Shown in pieces: positions 50,116 to 60,457 of a stretch of 64,000 nt of DNA. Under the pieces are notes generated by a model. That model was not told the DNA's origin. It ran no database searches and was given only the letters and a program-made list of their open reading frames with translations. Within the stretch, counting starts at the first letter, position 1. The number at the start of each line of letters is the position of its first letter. The translations under genes were made by a program, and so were the position numbers. The DNA comes from Massilia frigida (GTDB taxonomy: Bacteria > Pseudomonadota > Gammaproteobacteria > Burkholderiales > Burkholderiaceae_D): the NCBI RefSeq assembly GCF_011682175.1, contig NZ_WHJG01000007.1:186001-250000 (forward strand), given 5' to 3'.

Positions 50116-51438
50116 TTATGGGCGGATCGTGCGGTAAATGATCGGATTCGCCGCCGGCTTGGTATCGCCAACCTTGTACGCAGCCTGCACCTCACGCACC
50201 GCCTGTTCGGCCGCAGCCTGCGTGCGCGCGTGGACCATCGCCAACGGCTGGCCGACCGCAATCGCGTCGCCCAGCTCCACCAGCCCGGTCAAACCAACGG
50301 CAAAGTCGATCGCGTCTTGCGGACGGCGACGTCCGCCACCCAGGCTGACCACCGCCAGGCCAAGGCCACGGCAATCGGTCGCGGTCGCAAAACCCGCCTG
50401 CAAGGCCGGTACCGGCACGATGATTGGCGCCTTTTCCAGATACGCGTCCGGACGCTCGACCAGATCGGCCGGGCCGCCCAGTGCCGCCACCATGCGCGAG
50501 AAGCGCTCGGCCGCTTCGCCGGAGTCCAGCCCCGCTTGCAGCTTGGCGCGCGCTTCGGTTTCGTTGGCGGCCAGTTTGCCCAGTACCAGCATCTCGGCGC
50601 ACAGCGCCATCGTCACTTCGTGCAGGCGCGCCGGACGCGAACGGCCGGTCAGGTAATCCATCGCCAGGCGCACTTCCAGCGCGTTGCCGGCCACCGGGCC
50701 AAGCGACTCGTTCATCTCGGTCAGCAGCGCCGACGTACGCGTGCCCGCGCCATTACCGACAGCGACAATGCTCTCGGCCAGTTCGACCGATTTGTCGTAA
50801 CTCGGCATGAAGGCGCCGGTGCCGACCTTCACATCCATCACCAGCGCGTCCAGCCCGGCCGACAGCTTCTTCGACAGGATCGAACCGGTGATCATGGCCA
50901 CCGATTCCACCGTCGCGGTGGTGTCGCGGATGCTGTAGAAACGCTTGTCCGACGGCGCCAGTTGCGCAGTCTGGCCGATGATGGCCACGCCCACGTCCTT
51001 GACCACGGTGCGGAACAATTCCGGATCGGGCACGGTGCAGTAGCCGGGAATCGAATCGAACTTGTCGAGCGTGCCGCCGGTGTGGCCCAGGCCACGGCCG
51101 GAGATCATCGGCACGAAGCCGCCGCAGGCTGCAATCATCGGTCCGAGCATCAGGGACACCACGTCGCCCACGCCGCCGGTGGAGTGCTTGTCGACCACCG
51201 GGCCTGGCAGGTTCAGCGAACGCCATTCCATGACCTGGCCGGAATCGCGCATGGCCAGGGTGAAGGCCACGCGTTCATCCATGTTCATGTCGTTGAAAAA
51301 GACGGCCATCGCGAGTGCCGCGATCTGGCCTTCGGTGACGCTGCCGTCGGTAATGCCGCGCACGAAGAACTGGATCTCTTCAGCCGAGAGAGCGCCGCCA
51401 TCGCGTTTTTTGCGGATGATTTCCTGATTTAAGAACAT
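50116..51438 (-). CDS. deoA: Thymidine phosphorylase
   Basis: 440 residues; ATG at 51438. Family motifs: [21 protein letters not shown], the signature [19 protein letters not shown] and [19 protein letters not shown], with phosphate-binding [10 protein letters not shown] and the C-terminal alpha/beta hammerhead region. Splits thymidine and deoxyuridine into the base and deoxyribose-1-phosphate, feeding DeoB/DeoC on one side and PreTA on the other. An extended in-frame start inside the upstream palindromic element was rejected. Confidence 0.95.
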   Translation of the reverse strand: MFLNQEIIRKKRDGGALSAEEIQFFVRGITDGSVTEGQIAALAMAVFFNDMNMDERVAFTLAMRDSGQVMEWRSLNLPGPVVDKHSTGGVGDVVSLMLGPMIAACGGFVPMISGRGLGHTGGTLDKFDSIPGYCTVPDPELFRTVVKDVGVAIIGQTAQLAPSDKRFYSIRDTTATVESVAMITGSILSKKLSAGLDALVMDVKVGTGAFMPSYDKSVELAESIVAVGNGAGTRTSALLTEMNESLGPVAGNALEVRLAMDYLTGRSRPARLHEVTMALCAEMLVLGKLAANETEARAKLQAGLDSGEAAERFSRMVAALGGPADLVERPDAYLEKAPIIVPVPALQAGFATATDCRGLGLAVVSLGGGRRRPQDAIDFAVGLTGLVELGDAIAVGQPLAMVHARTQAAAEQAVREVQAAYKVGDTKPAANPIIYRTIRP

Positions 51439-51466
51439 GTGCTGCCTTATAAATGATTTACTTATA

Positions 51467-51592
51467 CCGTCGTTCCTGCCATTGGCAGAAACGACTTCCC
51501 GCGAAGGCGGGAACCCAAGTTCGTCGATCAGCCCGTGCAGCGCAGAAAACTTGGATTGCCGTGGGGACGCCTTAGCCCTGCGCGGCAACGAC
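51467..51592. repeat. Composite palindromic element (126 bp)
   Basis: Reverse module order to the 25-kb element: ACCGTCGTTCCTGCC ATTGGCAGAAACGAC first, then hairpin TTCCCGCGAAGGCGGGAA, CCCAAGTT pairing with AACTTGG, then GCCTTAGCCCTGCGCGG. Between the ALDH gene and deoA. Confidence 0.75.
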
Positions 51593-51602
51593 CAGGGGGT
51601 TA

Positions 51603-53981
51603 TTAAACGCCGTACGGAATCCAGACATTCTTGACCTGGCTCGCGTGCGCCAGCACTGCGCGTCCGCCGGCCTGTTTGGTGTCGTACCAGTCGCGCCCTT
51701 TGCCGCCGCCCACCCAGGTGCGCTTGAGCGATTCGGCTGACAGGCGTTCGACTTCGGCGCAGCCCTCGGCCGAACCGTCGTGGCGCCACACGGCGTCCAC
51801 GTCCGAGTGCGATGCCAGCGTCTTGGCCAGTTCGTCGGCGCTGCCGGTGATGATGTTCAGCGCGCCGCCTGGCAGGTCCGATGTGTCGAGCACCTGATAC
51901 AGATCGGTTGCCGCCAGCGGATACGCTTCCGACGGCACCGCGATCACGCGGTTACCCAGCGCCAGCGCAGGCGCCACCAGCGAGATGAAGCCCAGCAGCG
52001 GCGACTCGTTCGGGCAGATGATGCCGATCACGCCAACCGGCTCGTTCAGCGCCACGGTGATGCCGTGCATCGGCGGCTGGTGCGCCAGGCCGTCGTACTT
52101 GTCGGCCCATGCGGCGTAGTAGAACAGGCGTTCGATCGAAGCCTGCACTTCTTTTTCAGGGTTCTTGGCACCGGTCATGGCAGCCAGGCGCGCCGCGAAT
52201 TCGTCGGCACGGATCGCCAGGTTCTCGGCGATGTAGTACAAGACTTGTGCGCGGTTGTGCGAGGTCGCCTTGGCCCAGCCGGACGCCTTGTGCGCCGCTT
52301 CCACGGCATTGCGGATGTCCTTGCGGCCGCCTTCGCCGACGTCGCCGATGAAGGCGCCATTGGCGCCGGTGATCGCGCGGGTGTAGGCGCCGTCAGGGCG
52401 GGCCTGCTTGCCGCCGATGTACATCTTGGCGGTGCGGTCGATGGCGAATGGACCCGGCGCCTCGGCCGGCTTGGCCTTGCCCTTCGCTTCCACCAGCGGT
52501 ACTGCCGGACGCGCATCTTCCGACAGCGCCGTCATGTACTCATACATGCCTTCCTTGCCGCCTTCGCGGCCGAAGCCGGACTCGCGGTAGCCGCCGAAGC
52601 CGCACGCGGCATCGAACTGGTTGGCGGTGTTAATCCACACCACGCCGGCCTTGATCTGCGGCGCCACGTCGAGCGCGAGGCTGATCGACTCGGACCACAC
52701 GCAGGCAGCCAGGCCATACACGGTGTTATTGGCCAGCTGCACCGCTTCGACCGGGGTGCGGAAGCTCATCGCCACCAGCACCGGTCCGAAGATTTCGGTC
52801 TGGGCAATGCCGGCCGAGGTGGATGCGCCAGTAATCAGCGTTGGCGGGAACCACGAGCCGGTGGCTGGCAGCTCGCACACCGGCTGGTAAATGGTGCAGC
52901 CTTCGGCGCGGGCCGCTTCGACCAGACCTTCGATGCGCTGGCGCTGGATCGGATCGACCAGCGCACCAATATCCACCGACTTTTCGATCGGCGAACCGAG
53001 ACGCAGGTTGTCCATGCGCGCGCGCAGCTTGGCGAGGAAGCGCTCTTCGATCGATTCCTGCACCAGCAGGCGCGAACCGGCGCAGCAGACCTGCCCCTGG
53101 TTGAACCAGATCGAGTCGACCAGACCTTCGACGGCGGCATCCAGGTCGGCATCTTCAAACACGATGAACGGCGACTTGCCGCCCAATTCGAGCGAGAGCT
53201 TCTTGCCACTGCCGGCAGTGGCCTTGCGGATGATGCGGCCAACTTCGGTGGAACCGGTGAAGGCCACCTTGTCGATGCCCGCATGGTTGACGATGGCTTC
53301 GCCCACGCGGCCATCGCCGGTAACGATGTTGACCACGCCGGCCGGCACGCCAGCCTGCTGGCAAATTTCGGCGAACAGCAGCGCGGACAGCGAGGTGAAT
53401 TCGGCAGGCTTGAAGACGACCGTGTTACCGGCGGCCAGCGCTGGCGCGATTTTCCAGGCCAGCATCAGCAGCGGGAAATTCCAGGGAACGATTTGCCCCA
53501 CCACGCCCACGGCGCGGTAGTCGGCAAATTCTTCCGATTGCAACTGCGCCCAGCCGGCGTGATGGTAGAAGTGACGCGCGGCCAGCGGCAGGTCGGCGTC
53601 GCGCGTTTCGCGAATCGTCTTGCCGTTGTCGAGCGTTTCGATGACCGCGAACAGGCGCGCATGCTTTTGCAGCAGCCGGGCCAGCGCGTACATCACGCGC
53701 GCGCGGCCATGGCCGCCCAGGGCCACCCAGCCCGGCTGGGCGCGGCGCGCCGCTTCCACTGCGCGGTCCACATCGGCGGCACTGGCCTGGGTCACTTGCG
53801 CCAGTTCCTTGCCATCGGCCGGATTGGTCGTGGCGAAGGTGTCGGCGGCATCGCTCCAGGCGTTATCGATGAACAGGCCAAACCGGCGCTCATGCTGGTC
53901 CAGCCATGCTTGCGCTTCTTTGGTGCTCTCGGGTGCAGGGCCGTAGTCCATAGTTTGAAGAATCTCGTTGATTGTTGGCAT
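51603..53981 (-). CDS. Two-domain aldehyde dehydrogenase, ALDH16-like
   Basis: 792 residues, two ALDH domains in tandem. The N-terminal one (about 25-480) is intact: [53 protein letters not shown] (general-base Glu) and catalytic Cys299 in [12 protein letters not shown]. The C-terminal one (about 525-792) keeps the fold ([23 protein letters not shown]) but the cysteine loop is [17 protein letters not shown], so it looks non-catalytic, as in ALDH16. Between deoC and deoA in the operon, it would oxidise acetaldehyde released by DeoC. Confidence 0.9.
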   Translation of the reverse strand: MPTINEILQTMDYGPAPESTKEAQAWLDQHERRFGLFIDNAWSDAADTFATTNPADGKELAQVTQASAADVDRAVEAARRAQPGWVALGGHGRARVMYALARLLQKHARLFAVIETLDNGKTIRETRDADLPLAARHFYHHAGWAQLQSEEFADYRAVGVVGQIVPWNFPLLMLAWKIAPALAAGNTVVFKPAEFTSLSALLFAEICQQAGVPAGVVNIVTGDGRVGEAIVNHAGIDKVAFTGSTEVGRIIRKATAGSGKKLSLELGGKSPFIVFEDADLDAAVEGLVDSIWFNQGQVCCAGSRLLVQESIEERFLAKLRARMDNLRLGSPIEKSVDIGALVDPIQRQRIEGLVEAARAEGCTIYQPVCELPATGSWFPPTLITGASTSAGIAQTEIFGPVLVAMSFRTPVEAVQLANNTVYGLAACVWSESISLALDVAPQIKAGVVWINTANQFDAACGFGGYRESGFGREGGKEGMYEYMTALSEDARPAVPLVEAKGKAKPAEAPGPFAIDRTAKMYIGGKQARPDGAYTRAITGANGAFIGDVGEGGRKDIRNAVEAAHKASGWAKATSHNRAQVLYYIAENLAIRADEFAARLAAMTGAKNPEKEVQASIERLFYYAAWADKYDGLAHQPPMHGITVALNEPVGVIGIICPNESPLLGFISLVAPALALGNRVIAVPSEAYPLAATDLYQVLDTSDLPGGALNIITGSADELAKTLASHSDVDAVWRHDGSAEGCAEVERLSAESLKRTWVGGGKGRDWYDTKQAGGRAVLAHASQVKNVWIPYGV

Positions 53982-53997
53982 GACGAATCCGTTGGTT

Positions 53998-54954
53998 TTA
54001 TGGTTGCGCGTGGCGATGGTTGGCCGAGTAGTTCCCGGTGACGTAGTGTTCGAGCTGGCGCTCGATGTCGGTCAGCAGGCTCGATGCACCGATGCGGAAC
54101 AGATGCGGCTCCAGCCACTCGCGTCCCAATTCCTCTTTCATCAGGGTCAGGTACTGCAGCGCGCTCTTGGCAGTCGCTACGCCGCCGGCCGGCTTGAAGC
54201 CGACCTGGAAGCCGTACTGCTCATGGTATTCGCGGATGGTGCGCACCATCGTCAGGGCCACGGGAATGGTGGCGTTGACGCCTTCCTTGCCGGTCGAGGT
54301 CTTGATGAAGTCGGAACCGGCCATCATGCACACCCACGAGGCCTTGGCCACGTTTTCCAGCGTGAGCAGGTCGCCGGTGGCGAGAATGGCTTTGACGTGC
54401 GCATCGCCGCAGGCTTTGCGGTAGGCGACCATTTCATCGTACAGCGCCTGCCAGTTACCCATCAGGACGTGCTGGCGGGTGATGACGATATCGATTTCGG
54501 TGGCGCCGGCGGCGACCGACAGTTCGATCTCGCGCACCTTGGTTTCCATGCTGGCCAGGCCCGCCGGGAACGCGGTCGATACCGCGGCAATCGGCAAGCG
54601 GCCCTGCAAAACCTTGGCCGCTGGCGTAATCATCTCGTGGTACACGCATACCGCGCCAGTGGTCAGGTTGGACACGCCCAGCGCTTCCATCAGGTCGGTG
54701 CGCAGCGGGCGCATGGCCTTCATGCACAGGCGCTCGACGCGGCCCGGCGTGTCGTCGCCGCCGAGGGTGGTCAGGTCGATGCATTGCAGGGCCTTGATCA
54801 GCCACGCGGCCTGGTATTCTTTTTTGACGGTGCGGCGATTGGCCAGGCTGGCGGCGCGGCGGTCAGACGCGTTGCGGTTCACTTTGATCTGGTTGACCCA
54901 GCCGAGGTCGAGGCCAACCGCCTCGTTGCGTTTGAATGCGGGAGTGAGAGTCAT
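53998..54954 (-). CDS. deoC: Deoxyribose-phosphate aldolase
   Basis: 318 residues from the ATG at 54954. Class I aldolase barrel with the Schiff-base lysine in FIKTSTGKEG, the helper lysine in VGFKPAGGVAT and the LDLTTLGGDDTPG-type N-terminal strand. It splits deoxyribose-5-phosphate into acetaldehyde and glyceraldehyde-3-phosphate. Its start overlaps the deoB stop by four bases. Confidence 0.95.
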   Translation of the reverse strand: MTLTPAFKRNEAVGLDLGWVNQIKVNRNASDRRAASLANRRTVKKEYQAAWLIKALQCIDLTTLGGDDTPGRVERLCMKAMRPLRTDLMEALGVSNLTTGAVCVYHEMITPAAKVLQGRLPIAAVSTAFPAGLASMETKVREIELSVAAGATEIDIVITRQHVLMGNWQALYDEMVAYRKACGDAHVKAILATGDLLTLENVAKASWVCMMAGSDFIKTSTGKEGVNATIPVALTMVRTIREYHEQYGFQVGFKPAGGVATAKSALQYLTLMKEELGREWLEPHLFRIGASSLLTDIERQLEHYVTGNYSANHRHAQP

Positions 54955-56144
54955 AGCAGAGCGGTTCCGTTGGAAAGTGGTTTGACGCCGAGGTGCTTGG
55001 CCAAGGTGGCGCCGATGTCGGAGAACGTGTTCGAGACCGGCAGCGCGCACGGGGCGACGCCCGGTCCGAAGAAGATCATCGGGATGTGCTCGCGCGTGTG
55101 GTCGGAACCCGGCCAGCTTGGATCGCAGCCATGGTCGGCGGTGATGACGACCAGGTCGCCCTCTTTCAGCTTGGCCATGAATTCCGGCAGGCGCGCGTCC
55201 ATTTCGTGCAGCGCGTTCGAGTAGCCGGCGACGTCGCGGCGGTGCCCGAAAGCCTGGTCGAAGTCGACGAAGTTGACGAACGTGAGCGACTTGTCGCCGG
55301 CTTCGTCGGTCACCTTGAGCAGCGCGTCGAACAGCGCCATGTTGTCCACGCCCTTGACCACGCGCGAGACGCCCTGGGTCGCGAAGATGTCGCTGATTTT
55401 ACCCAGGCCGATGACTTCCCCGCCTTCGTTTTTGACGTGGTCGAGCAAGGTTGGTGCCGGGGGTGGCACGGCGTAATCGTGGCGGTTGCTGGTGCGGCGG
55501 TAGTTGCCGTTCTCGCCCAGGAACGGACGCGCGATCACGCGCCCGATGTTGTACGGCTTGACCAGTTCAAACGCGGCTTCGCACACGGCGTACAGGCGTT
55601 CGAGGCCGAAGTGCTCTTCGTGCGCGGCGATCTGCATCACCGAGTCGCCCGAGGTGTAGACGATGATTTTGCCGGTGGCGATGTGTTCGTCGCCATGCTT
55701 GTTGATGATGTCGGTGCCGGACGCGTGGCAGTTGCCGAGGTAGCCAACCACGCCGGTCAGTTCCTGCAGCTTGTCGGTCAGTTCGGCCGGGAAGGAGGGC
55801 ACAGTGCGCGGGAAGTAGCCCCAGTCGAATTCGACCGGCACGCCGGCGATTTCCCAGTGTCCGCTTTGGGTGTCCTTGCCGGTGGAGCGCTCGCGCGCCG
55901 CGCCGTAGGCGCCGGTGAAACCGTCGCGCTGGTTGAAGCCCTGGGCCCATTCGCCGCTGGCCAGGTGGGCGGCGGCGGCGAGGCCGAGGCGTTCAAGGTT
56001 GGGCAGCTGCATCGGCTTGCCCTGTTCGGCAGCCCAGCTGGCGATGTGGCCGAAGGTGTTGGCGCCGACGTCGCCGAATTTGTCGGCGTCCGGGGTGGCG
56101 CCGAGGCCGAAGGAATCAAGCAGGAGGATAAATGCGCGTGACAT
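54951..56144 (-). CDS. deoB: Phosphopentomutase
   Basis: 397 residues of the alkaline-phosphatase-like superfamily; ATG at 56144. Metal-site motifs: ILLLDSFGLGATPDADKFGD, STGKDTQSGHWE (phosphorylated Thr), FVNFVDFDQAFGHRRD and VVITADHGCDPSWPGSDHTREH. Interconverts (deoxy)ribose-1-phosphate and -5-phosphate, linking the phosphorylases to DeoC. Overlaps deoC by four bases. Confidence 0.95.
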   Translation of the reverse strand: MSRAFILLLDSFGLGATPDADKFGDVGANTFGHIASWAAEQGKPMQLPNLERLGLAAAAHLASGEWAQGFNQRDGFTGAYGAARERSTGKDTQSGHWEIAGVPVEFDWGYFPRTVPSFPAELTDKLQELTGVVGYLGNCHASGTDIINKHGDEHIATGKIIVYTSGDSVMQIAAHEEHFGLERLYAVCEAAFELVKPYNIGRVIARPFLGENGNYRRTSNRHDYAVPPPAPTLLDHVKNEGGEVIGLGKISDIFATQGVSRVVKGVDNMALFDALLKVTDEAGDKSLTFVNFVDFDQAFGHRRDVAGYSNALHEMDARLPEFMAKLKEGDLVVITADHGCDPSWPGSDHTREHIPMIFFGPGVAPCALPVSNTFSDIGATLAKHLGVKPLSNGTALL

Positions 56145-56187
56145 GGGATCGCTCGCTTTACAAAGGTTCAGATACGGTGAAAAGACC

Positions 56188-56280
56188 ACCGTCGCCCCCG
56201 CTCAAGCGGGGGTCCAAGTTGGTTCCACAGCCCGAGACTGTGCGGAGAACTTGGGCCCCCGCCTGCGCGGGGGCGACGGT
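56188..56280. repeat. Composite palindromic element (93 bp)
   Basis: Perfect outer inverted repeat of 14 bases, ACCGTCGCCCCCGC (56188-56201) and GCGGGGGCGACGGT (56267-56280). Inside: hairpin CCCCCGCTCAAGCGGGGG and CCAAGTT pairing with AACTTGGG. Between the phosphorylase and deoB genes, so it is probably transcribed in the operon mRNA. Confidence 0.85.
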
Positions 56281-56333
56281 TTTGAGGTTAGCGGGTTTGC
56301 GTTAGAAGCATTGGCACAGCGTCGGTCTCTATA

Positions 56334-57176
56334 TCAGGCAGCGGTGCGCGGTTGTGCGGCGACGCGCTCCAGGAATGCCGGAATCAGCGCCACCAGATCC
56401 TTGGCGCCGATCGCCGCGTACTTCAGGGTCTGCTCGTGCGACAGCGGGAACGGCGACATGCCTTCCGCCAGGTTGGTAATCACCGACACGCCAACCACTT
56501 TCAAACCGCAGTGACGCGCCGACACCACTTCCGGCACCACCGACATACCCACCACGTCGGCGCCCAGCTTGGCCATCATGCGGATTTCGGCGGCGGTCTC
56601 GAAGTTCGGGCCCGGATAGGCAATGAACACACCCTCATGCAGCGTGATGCCCTTGGCGGCGGCGGTTTCCTTGACCACGTTGCGGATATCGCTGTCGTAC
56701 GCATTGGCCATGCTGAAAAAGCGCGGGCCGAAACGGTCGTCATTCGGGCCAACCATCGGCGTGCCAGGCAGCCAGTTGATATGGTCGGTCAGGGCCACCA
56801 GGCTGCCCGCATCGACTTCGGTGCGCAGCGAACCGGCGGCATTGGTCACGAACAGCATCTCGCAACCGAGCAGCTTCATGGTGCGCACGGCGCTGGTCAT
56901 CACGCCCATGCCGTAACCTTCGTAGAAGTGGCCGCGGCCCTTCATGCACACCACATTCACGCCCGCCAGCGTACCCAGTACCAGCTCACCGGCGTGACCG
57001 TGCACGGTGCTGATCGGGAAACCTGGCAGCTCGTCGAAGCCGATCGAGACCGCATCGGTCATCTGCTCGGCCAGCACGCCGAGGCCCGAACCAAGAATCA
57101 TCGCCACGCGCGGCTCGAAACCAGGTTTGCGGGCGCGGATGATATCGGCGGCTTCGAAAGGGGTATTGTTCGACAT
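56334..57176 (-). CDS. Purine nucleoside phosphorylase (trimeric class)
   Basis: 280 residues; AAGGA six bases before the ATG. Class II NP phosphorylase motifs: MILGSGLGVLAEQM, FPISTVHGHAGELVLG, VVCMKGRGHFYEGYGM, FVTNAAGSLRTEVDAGSLV and GPNFETAAEIRMM. Cleaves inosine/guanosine-type nucleosides (possibly also xanthosine) to base and ribose-1-phosphate; the purine base can enter the urate route, the sugar goes to DeoB. First gene of the operon running to the deaminase-like gene. A TATAAT hexamer is present 82 bases upstream (57263-57258, minus). Confidence 0.93.
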   Translation of the reverse strand: MSNNTPFEAADIIRARKPGFEPRVAMILGSGLGVLAEQMTDAVSIGFDELPGFPISTVHGHAGELVLGTLAGVNVVCMKGRGHFYEGYGMGVMTSAVRTMKLLGCEMLFVTNAAGSLRTEVDAGSLVALTDHINWLPGTPMVGPNDDRFGPRFFSMANAYDSDIRNVVKETAAAKGITLHEGVFIAYPGPNFETAAEIRMMAKLGADVVGMSVVPEVVSARHCGLKVVGVSVITNLAEGMSPFPLSHEQTLKYAAIGAKDLVALIPAFLERVAAQPRTAA

Positions 57177-57403
57177 GAGGATTCCTTATCTGTTCGGGGA
57201 GGGCGCTGCCACGCGGTGCGGAGGATGCAGGGGGCGTGGAGAATGGGTTCGCTAACTATTATAACTATGCATGATCAGGGATATGTATGGCAAATACCAT
57301 TTTTCTTCCTCATTTATACGTGCAACATATAAATACGCGCTAGAATCGGTTGGACGTCCGTCGCCGATCAGGCACACTGCAGAGAGCGGGACACAATCAT
57401 TGA

Positions 57404-57432
57404 TTGACAGCATTAAGACATTTGTCTACTAT
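57404..57432 (+). promoter_or_regulatory. Sigma70 promoter of psuK-psuG
   Basis: TTGACA at 57404-57409 and TACTAT at 57427-57432 with exactly 17 bases between, giving a start site near 57440 and a very short leader before psuK. The 276-base divergent gap is AT-rich throughout (TTTATACGTGCAACATATAAATACGCG at about 57314-57340), with room for a second site for the divergent phosphorylase operon. Confidence 0.6.
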
Positions 57433-57452
57433 CGAAAACAATTGTTTAATGA

Positions 57453-58607
57453 ATGCTTATTGTGACCGAACTCTCCAAAAAAGACCAGTTGTACGAACTG
57501 ATCCGCGCTAATCCCTTCATCTCGCAGCAAGACCTGGCGTCGGTACTGGGCTTGTCGCGTTCGGCGGTGGCTGGCTATATCGCGGGCCTGATCCGCGACC
57601 GGCGCCTGCTCGGGCGCGCCTATGTGCTGCCCGATAACCGGCCGATCGTCTGCCTCGGCGCGGCCAACCTCGATCGCAAGCTGCGCTCCCTCGCCACGCT
57701 CAAGATGGGCACCTCCAATCCGGCGCGCCAGGACGAATCATTCGGCGGCGTGGCCCGCAATATCGCCGAAAACCTGGCGCGCCTGTCGGCGCCGGTGGCA
57801 CTGATCACGGCCATCGGCGACGATTCGTCCGGCAAGACGCTGCTGGCACATGCCGAGGCGGTTGGCATCGACACCCGCGCCACCCTGCACCTGACGGGCG
57901 TATGCAGCGGCACCTACACCGCGGTACTCGACGACCATGGCGAAATGATCCTCGCGCTGGCCGACATGGCCCTGTACGACGCCCTCACGCCGGCATTTCT
58001 GGCAACGCGCCAGCCGCAGCGCGCGGCCGGCGCCCTGACCGTGGCCGACCTGAACCTGCCGCGCGCCACCCTGCGCACCCTGCTCGACGACGCCGCGCGC
58101 GACGCGGTGCCGCTGGTGCTGGTGGCGGTATCGCAGCCCAAGATGGCCAACCTGCCGGACGACCTGCGCGGCCTGCGCCTGCTCATTTTGAACCAGGGCG
58201 AGCTCGAAACGCGCATCGGCACGCCGCTCAAGACCGACGCCGACTTCCTGGCGGCCTGCCGCAGCTTGCAGGCGCAGGGCGCGCGGGACGTCATCGTCAC
58301 GCGCGGCGCCACTGGCGTGATTTATACCACCAGCGACGGCATCGAGCACCTGGACGCGCCGCCGGCAAAGATCGTCGACGTCACCGGTGCGGGCGACGCC
58401 TTTGCCGCTGCGGTATGCTGGTCCCTGTTCCAGGGCAGCGACGACATGACGCTGGCCTGTCGCCGCGGTCTGCGGCTGTCCGCCATGACGCTGGCCAGCG
58501 AAGAAACCGTATGCCCTTCCCTGACGGCGGAAGTTCTCGCCGATATTCCACCTCCCGACGCCCTGCCCGGCGCCCAGCAGCCGTTCAACGCACTTTACCA
58601 GGACTGA
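57453..58607 (+). CDS. psuK: Pseudouridine kinase with N-terminal HTH
   Basis: 384 residues. The first about 60 form a MarR/ArsR-like winged helix (DQLYELIRANPFISQQDLASVLGLSRSAVAGYIAGLI), as in some PfkB kinases of this family; the rest is a PfkB kinase with GGVARNIAENLARL and DVTGAGDAFAAAVCWSL (catalytic Asp and anion hole). With psuG directly downstream the substrate is pseudouridine, phosphorylated before glycosidic cleavage. The HTH suggests it regulates its own operon. A GTG three codons downstream (57462) is an alternative start. Confidence 0.88.
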   Translation: MLIVTELSKKDQLYELIRANPFISQQDLASVLGLSRSAVAGYIAGLIRDRRLLGRAYVLPDNRPIVCLGAANLDRKLRSLATLKMGTSNPARQDESFGGVARNIAENLARLSAPVALITAIGDDSSGKTLLAHAEAVGIDTRATLHLTGVCSGTYTAVLDDHGEMILALADMALYDALTPAFLATRQPQRAAGALTVADLNLPRATLRTLLDDAARDAVPLVLVAVSQPKMANLPDDLRGLRLLILNQGELETRIGTPLKTDADFLAACRSLQAQGARDVIVTRGATGVIYTTSDGIEHLDAPPAKIVDVTGAGDAFAAAVCWSLFQGSDDMTLACRRGLRLSAMTLASEETVCPSLTAEVLADIPPPDALPGAQQPFNALYQD

Positions 58608-58609
58608 TC

Positions 58610-59539
58610 ATGCACCAATACCTCTTGTTCTCGCCCGAAGTCGCCGCCGCCCGTTCCGCCGGCAAGCCGATCGTCGCCCTGGAGTCGACCATCATTTCGC
58701 ACGGCATGCCGTACCCGCAAAACGTCACGATGGCGCAGGAAGTCGAGCACGTGATCCGCGCCGCCGGCGCCGTGCCGGCCACGATCGCCATCATCGAAGG
58801 CAAGATCTGCGTCGGCCTGGTGGCCGAGCAGCTCGAACTGCTGGCCAATTCGCCGGACGCGATGAAAGTATCGCGCCGCGACCTGCCGTACGTGCTCTCG
58901 CAAGGCCGCCTTGGCGCCACCACCGTGGCCGCAACCATGATCTGCGCGCAGATGGCCGGCATCCACGTGTTCGTCACCGGCGGCATCGGCGGCGTGCACC
59001 GCGGTGCCGAGACCAGCTTCGACATCTCGGCCGACCTGCAGGAACTGGCCCGCACCAATGTGGCGGTGGTGTGCGCCGGCGTCAAGTCGATCCTCGACAT
59101 CGGCCTCACGCTCGAATACCTCGAAACCCATGGCGTGCCGGTGATCAGCGTCGGCCAGCCGGCCTTCCCGGCCTTCTTCACGCGCGACAGCGGCTTCAAG
59201 GCCGACTTCCAGCTCGATTCGGCGCTGGAACAGGCAGCCTTCATCCAGACCAAATGGCAGCTCGGCCTCGATGGCGGCATCGTCGTCAGCAATCCGGTGC
59301 CGGAAGCGTTTGCGATGCAAAAGGATGAAATCGACAAGATCACCGAACAGGCATTGCAGGAAGCGCGCGACGGCGGCGTGACGGGCAAGCTGGTCACTCC
59401 GTTCCTGCTGGCCCGCATCAAGACGCTGACCGAAGGACGCAGCCTGATGACCAATATCGCGCTGGTCAAGCACAACGCGCAGGTAGGCGCCGAGCTGGCC
59501 GTGGCCATGCGCAACCTGCCAGGCTTGCAGCCGATCTAA
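58610..59539 (+). CDS. psuG: Pseudouridine-5'-phosphate glycosidase
   Basis: 309 residues; start two bases after the psuK stop with AGGA seven bases upstream. Signature segments IVALESTIISHGMPYPQN, VSRRDLPYVLSQGRLGATTVAATM, VFVTGGIGGVHRGAETSFDISADL and NPVPEAFAM match PsuG. It breaks the C-C bond of pseudouridine-5'-phosphate to uracil and ribose-5-phosphate, so uracil can enter the PreTA pathway. Confidence 0.94.
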   Translation: MHQYLLFSPEVAAARSAGKPIVALESTIISHGMPYPQNVTMAQEVEHVIRAAGAVPATIAIIEGKICVGLVAEQLELLANSPDAMKVSRRDLPYVLSQGRLGATTVAATMICAQMAGIHVFVTGGIGGVHRGAETSFDISADLQELARTNVAVVCAGVKSILDIGLTLEYLETHGVPVISVGQPAFPAFFTRDSGFKADFQLDSALEQAAFIQTKWQLGLDGGIVVSNPVPEAFAMQKDEIDKITEQALQEARDGGVTGKLVTPFLLARIKTLTEGRSLMTNIALVKHNAQVGAELAVAMRNLPGLQPI

Positions 59540-59557
59540 CTCCACCCACATACCCAC

Positions 59558-60457
59558 ATGTCCATCGACCTGAAACAGCTCAAGTACTTCCTTGCGGTGG
59601 CTGAAGAAAAGAGCTTCAGCCGCGCCGCCGAGCGGCTGCACATCTCGCAGCCGCCTTTGAGCCAGCAGATCATGAAACTCGAAAGCGAGTTGGGCGTGCG
59701 CCTGTTCGCGCGCACTACCCGCACCTTCGAGCTGACGGTGGCCGGCAAGGCACTGATGGGCGAGGCGTCGGACCTGCTGGCCAAGATGCGCATGACGATC
59801 GACACCATCCGCCAGATCGACCGCGGCGAGGTCGGGCGCCTGCGGGTCGGCATCGTCGGTTCGGCCATGTGGGGTCCGATTCCCAGCCTGCTCGAAGAAT
59901 TCCAGACCAAGTTCCCGCGCGTGACCTGGACCTTGCACGAGTCGGGGCCAAACGTGCAGTACGAGGCGCTGCGCGCCAAGCAGATCGATGTGGGTTTCTG
60001 GCGCGAGCCCAAGCTCGACGAAGATGAACTCAAACACGACAACCTGCGCCAGGAACTGTGCTTCCGCGAGAATGTGTGCGTGGCGGTCAACGAGCACCAT
60101 CCGCTGGCCACGCAGCCGTGGATCGAGCTGACCGACATTGCGGACCAGCCGATGCTCACGCTGGCGCTGGACAAGTCGGCCTTCCCGCGCTACCTGATCC
60201 AGTGCTGCATCAAGGCCGGTTTTCAGCCGACGATTTTCCAGGAAGCGTCGGAGCCGCAAACGCTGCTGGCGATGGTGGGCGCGGGCCTTGGTGTGGCGCT
60301 GATGCCGGAGACGACCAGCCGCATCGGCTGGCCGGGCGTGATCTTCTTGCCGATCAAGACCAACCCGCCGTCGGCCAATCTGTACATCACCTACACCACG
60401 CTCGACGATGCACCGGTGGTGCGGGCGTTCCTGAACATCCTCAATCCAACCGCCTAG
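59558..60457 (+). CDS. LysR-family transcriptional regulator
   Basis: 299 residues. Strong Lys[50 protein letters not shown], then an effector-binding domain ([16 protein letters not shown]). It lies 18 bases after psuG on the same strand with no ribosome-binding site of its own visible, and its last four bases overlap the pcp gene running towards it. Either the psu operon or the DUF969-DUF979-pcp operon could be its target. Confidence 0.87.
   Translation: MSIDLKQLKYFLAVAEEKSFSRAAERLHISQPPLSQQIMKLESELGVRLFARTTRTFELTVAGKALMGEASDLLAKMRMTIDTIRQIDRGEVGRLRVGIVGSAMWGPIPSLLEEFQTKFPRVTWTLHESGPNVQYEALRAKQIDVGFWREPKLDEDELKHDNLRQELCFRENVCVAVNEHHPLATQPWIELTDIADQPMLTLALDKSAFPRYLIQCCIKAGFQPTIFQEASEPQTLLAMVGAGLGVALMPETTSRIGWPGVIFLPIKTNPPSANLYITYTTLDDAPVVRAFLNILNPTA

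Noticed and set aside
51780-54041. 753-codon open frame antisense to the two-domain ALDH gene
   Set aside because: Shadow of a clear ALDH coding sequence; Arg/Ala/Gly/His-rich composition without domain features.
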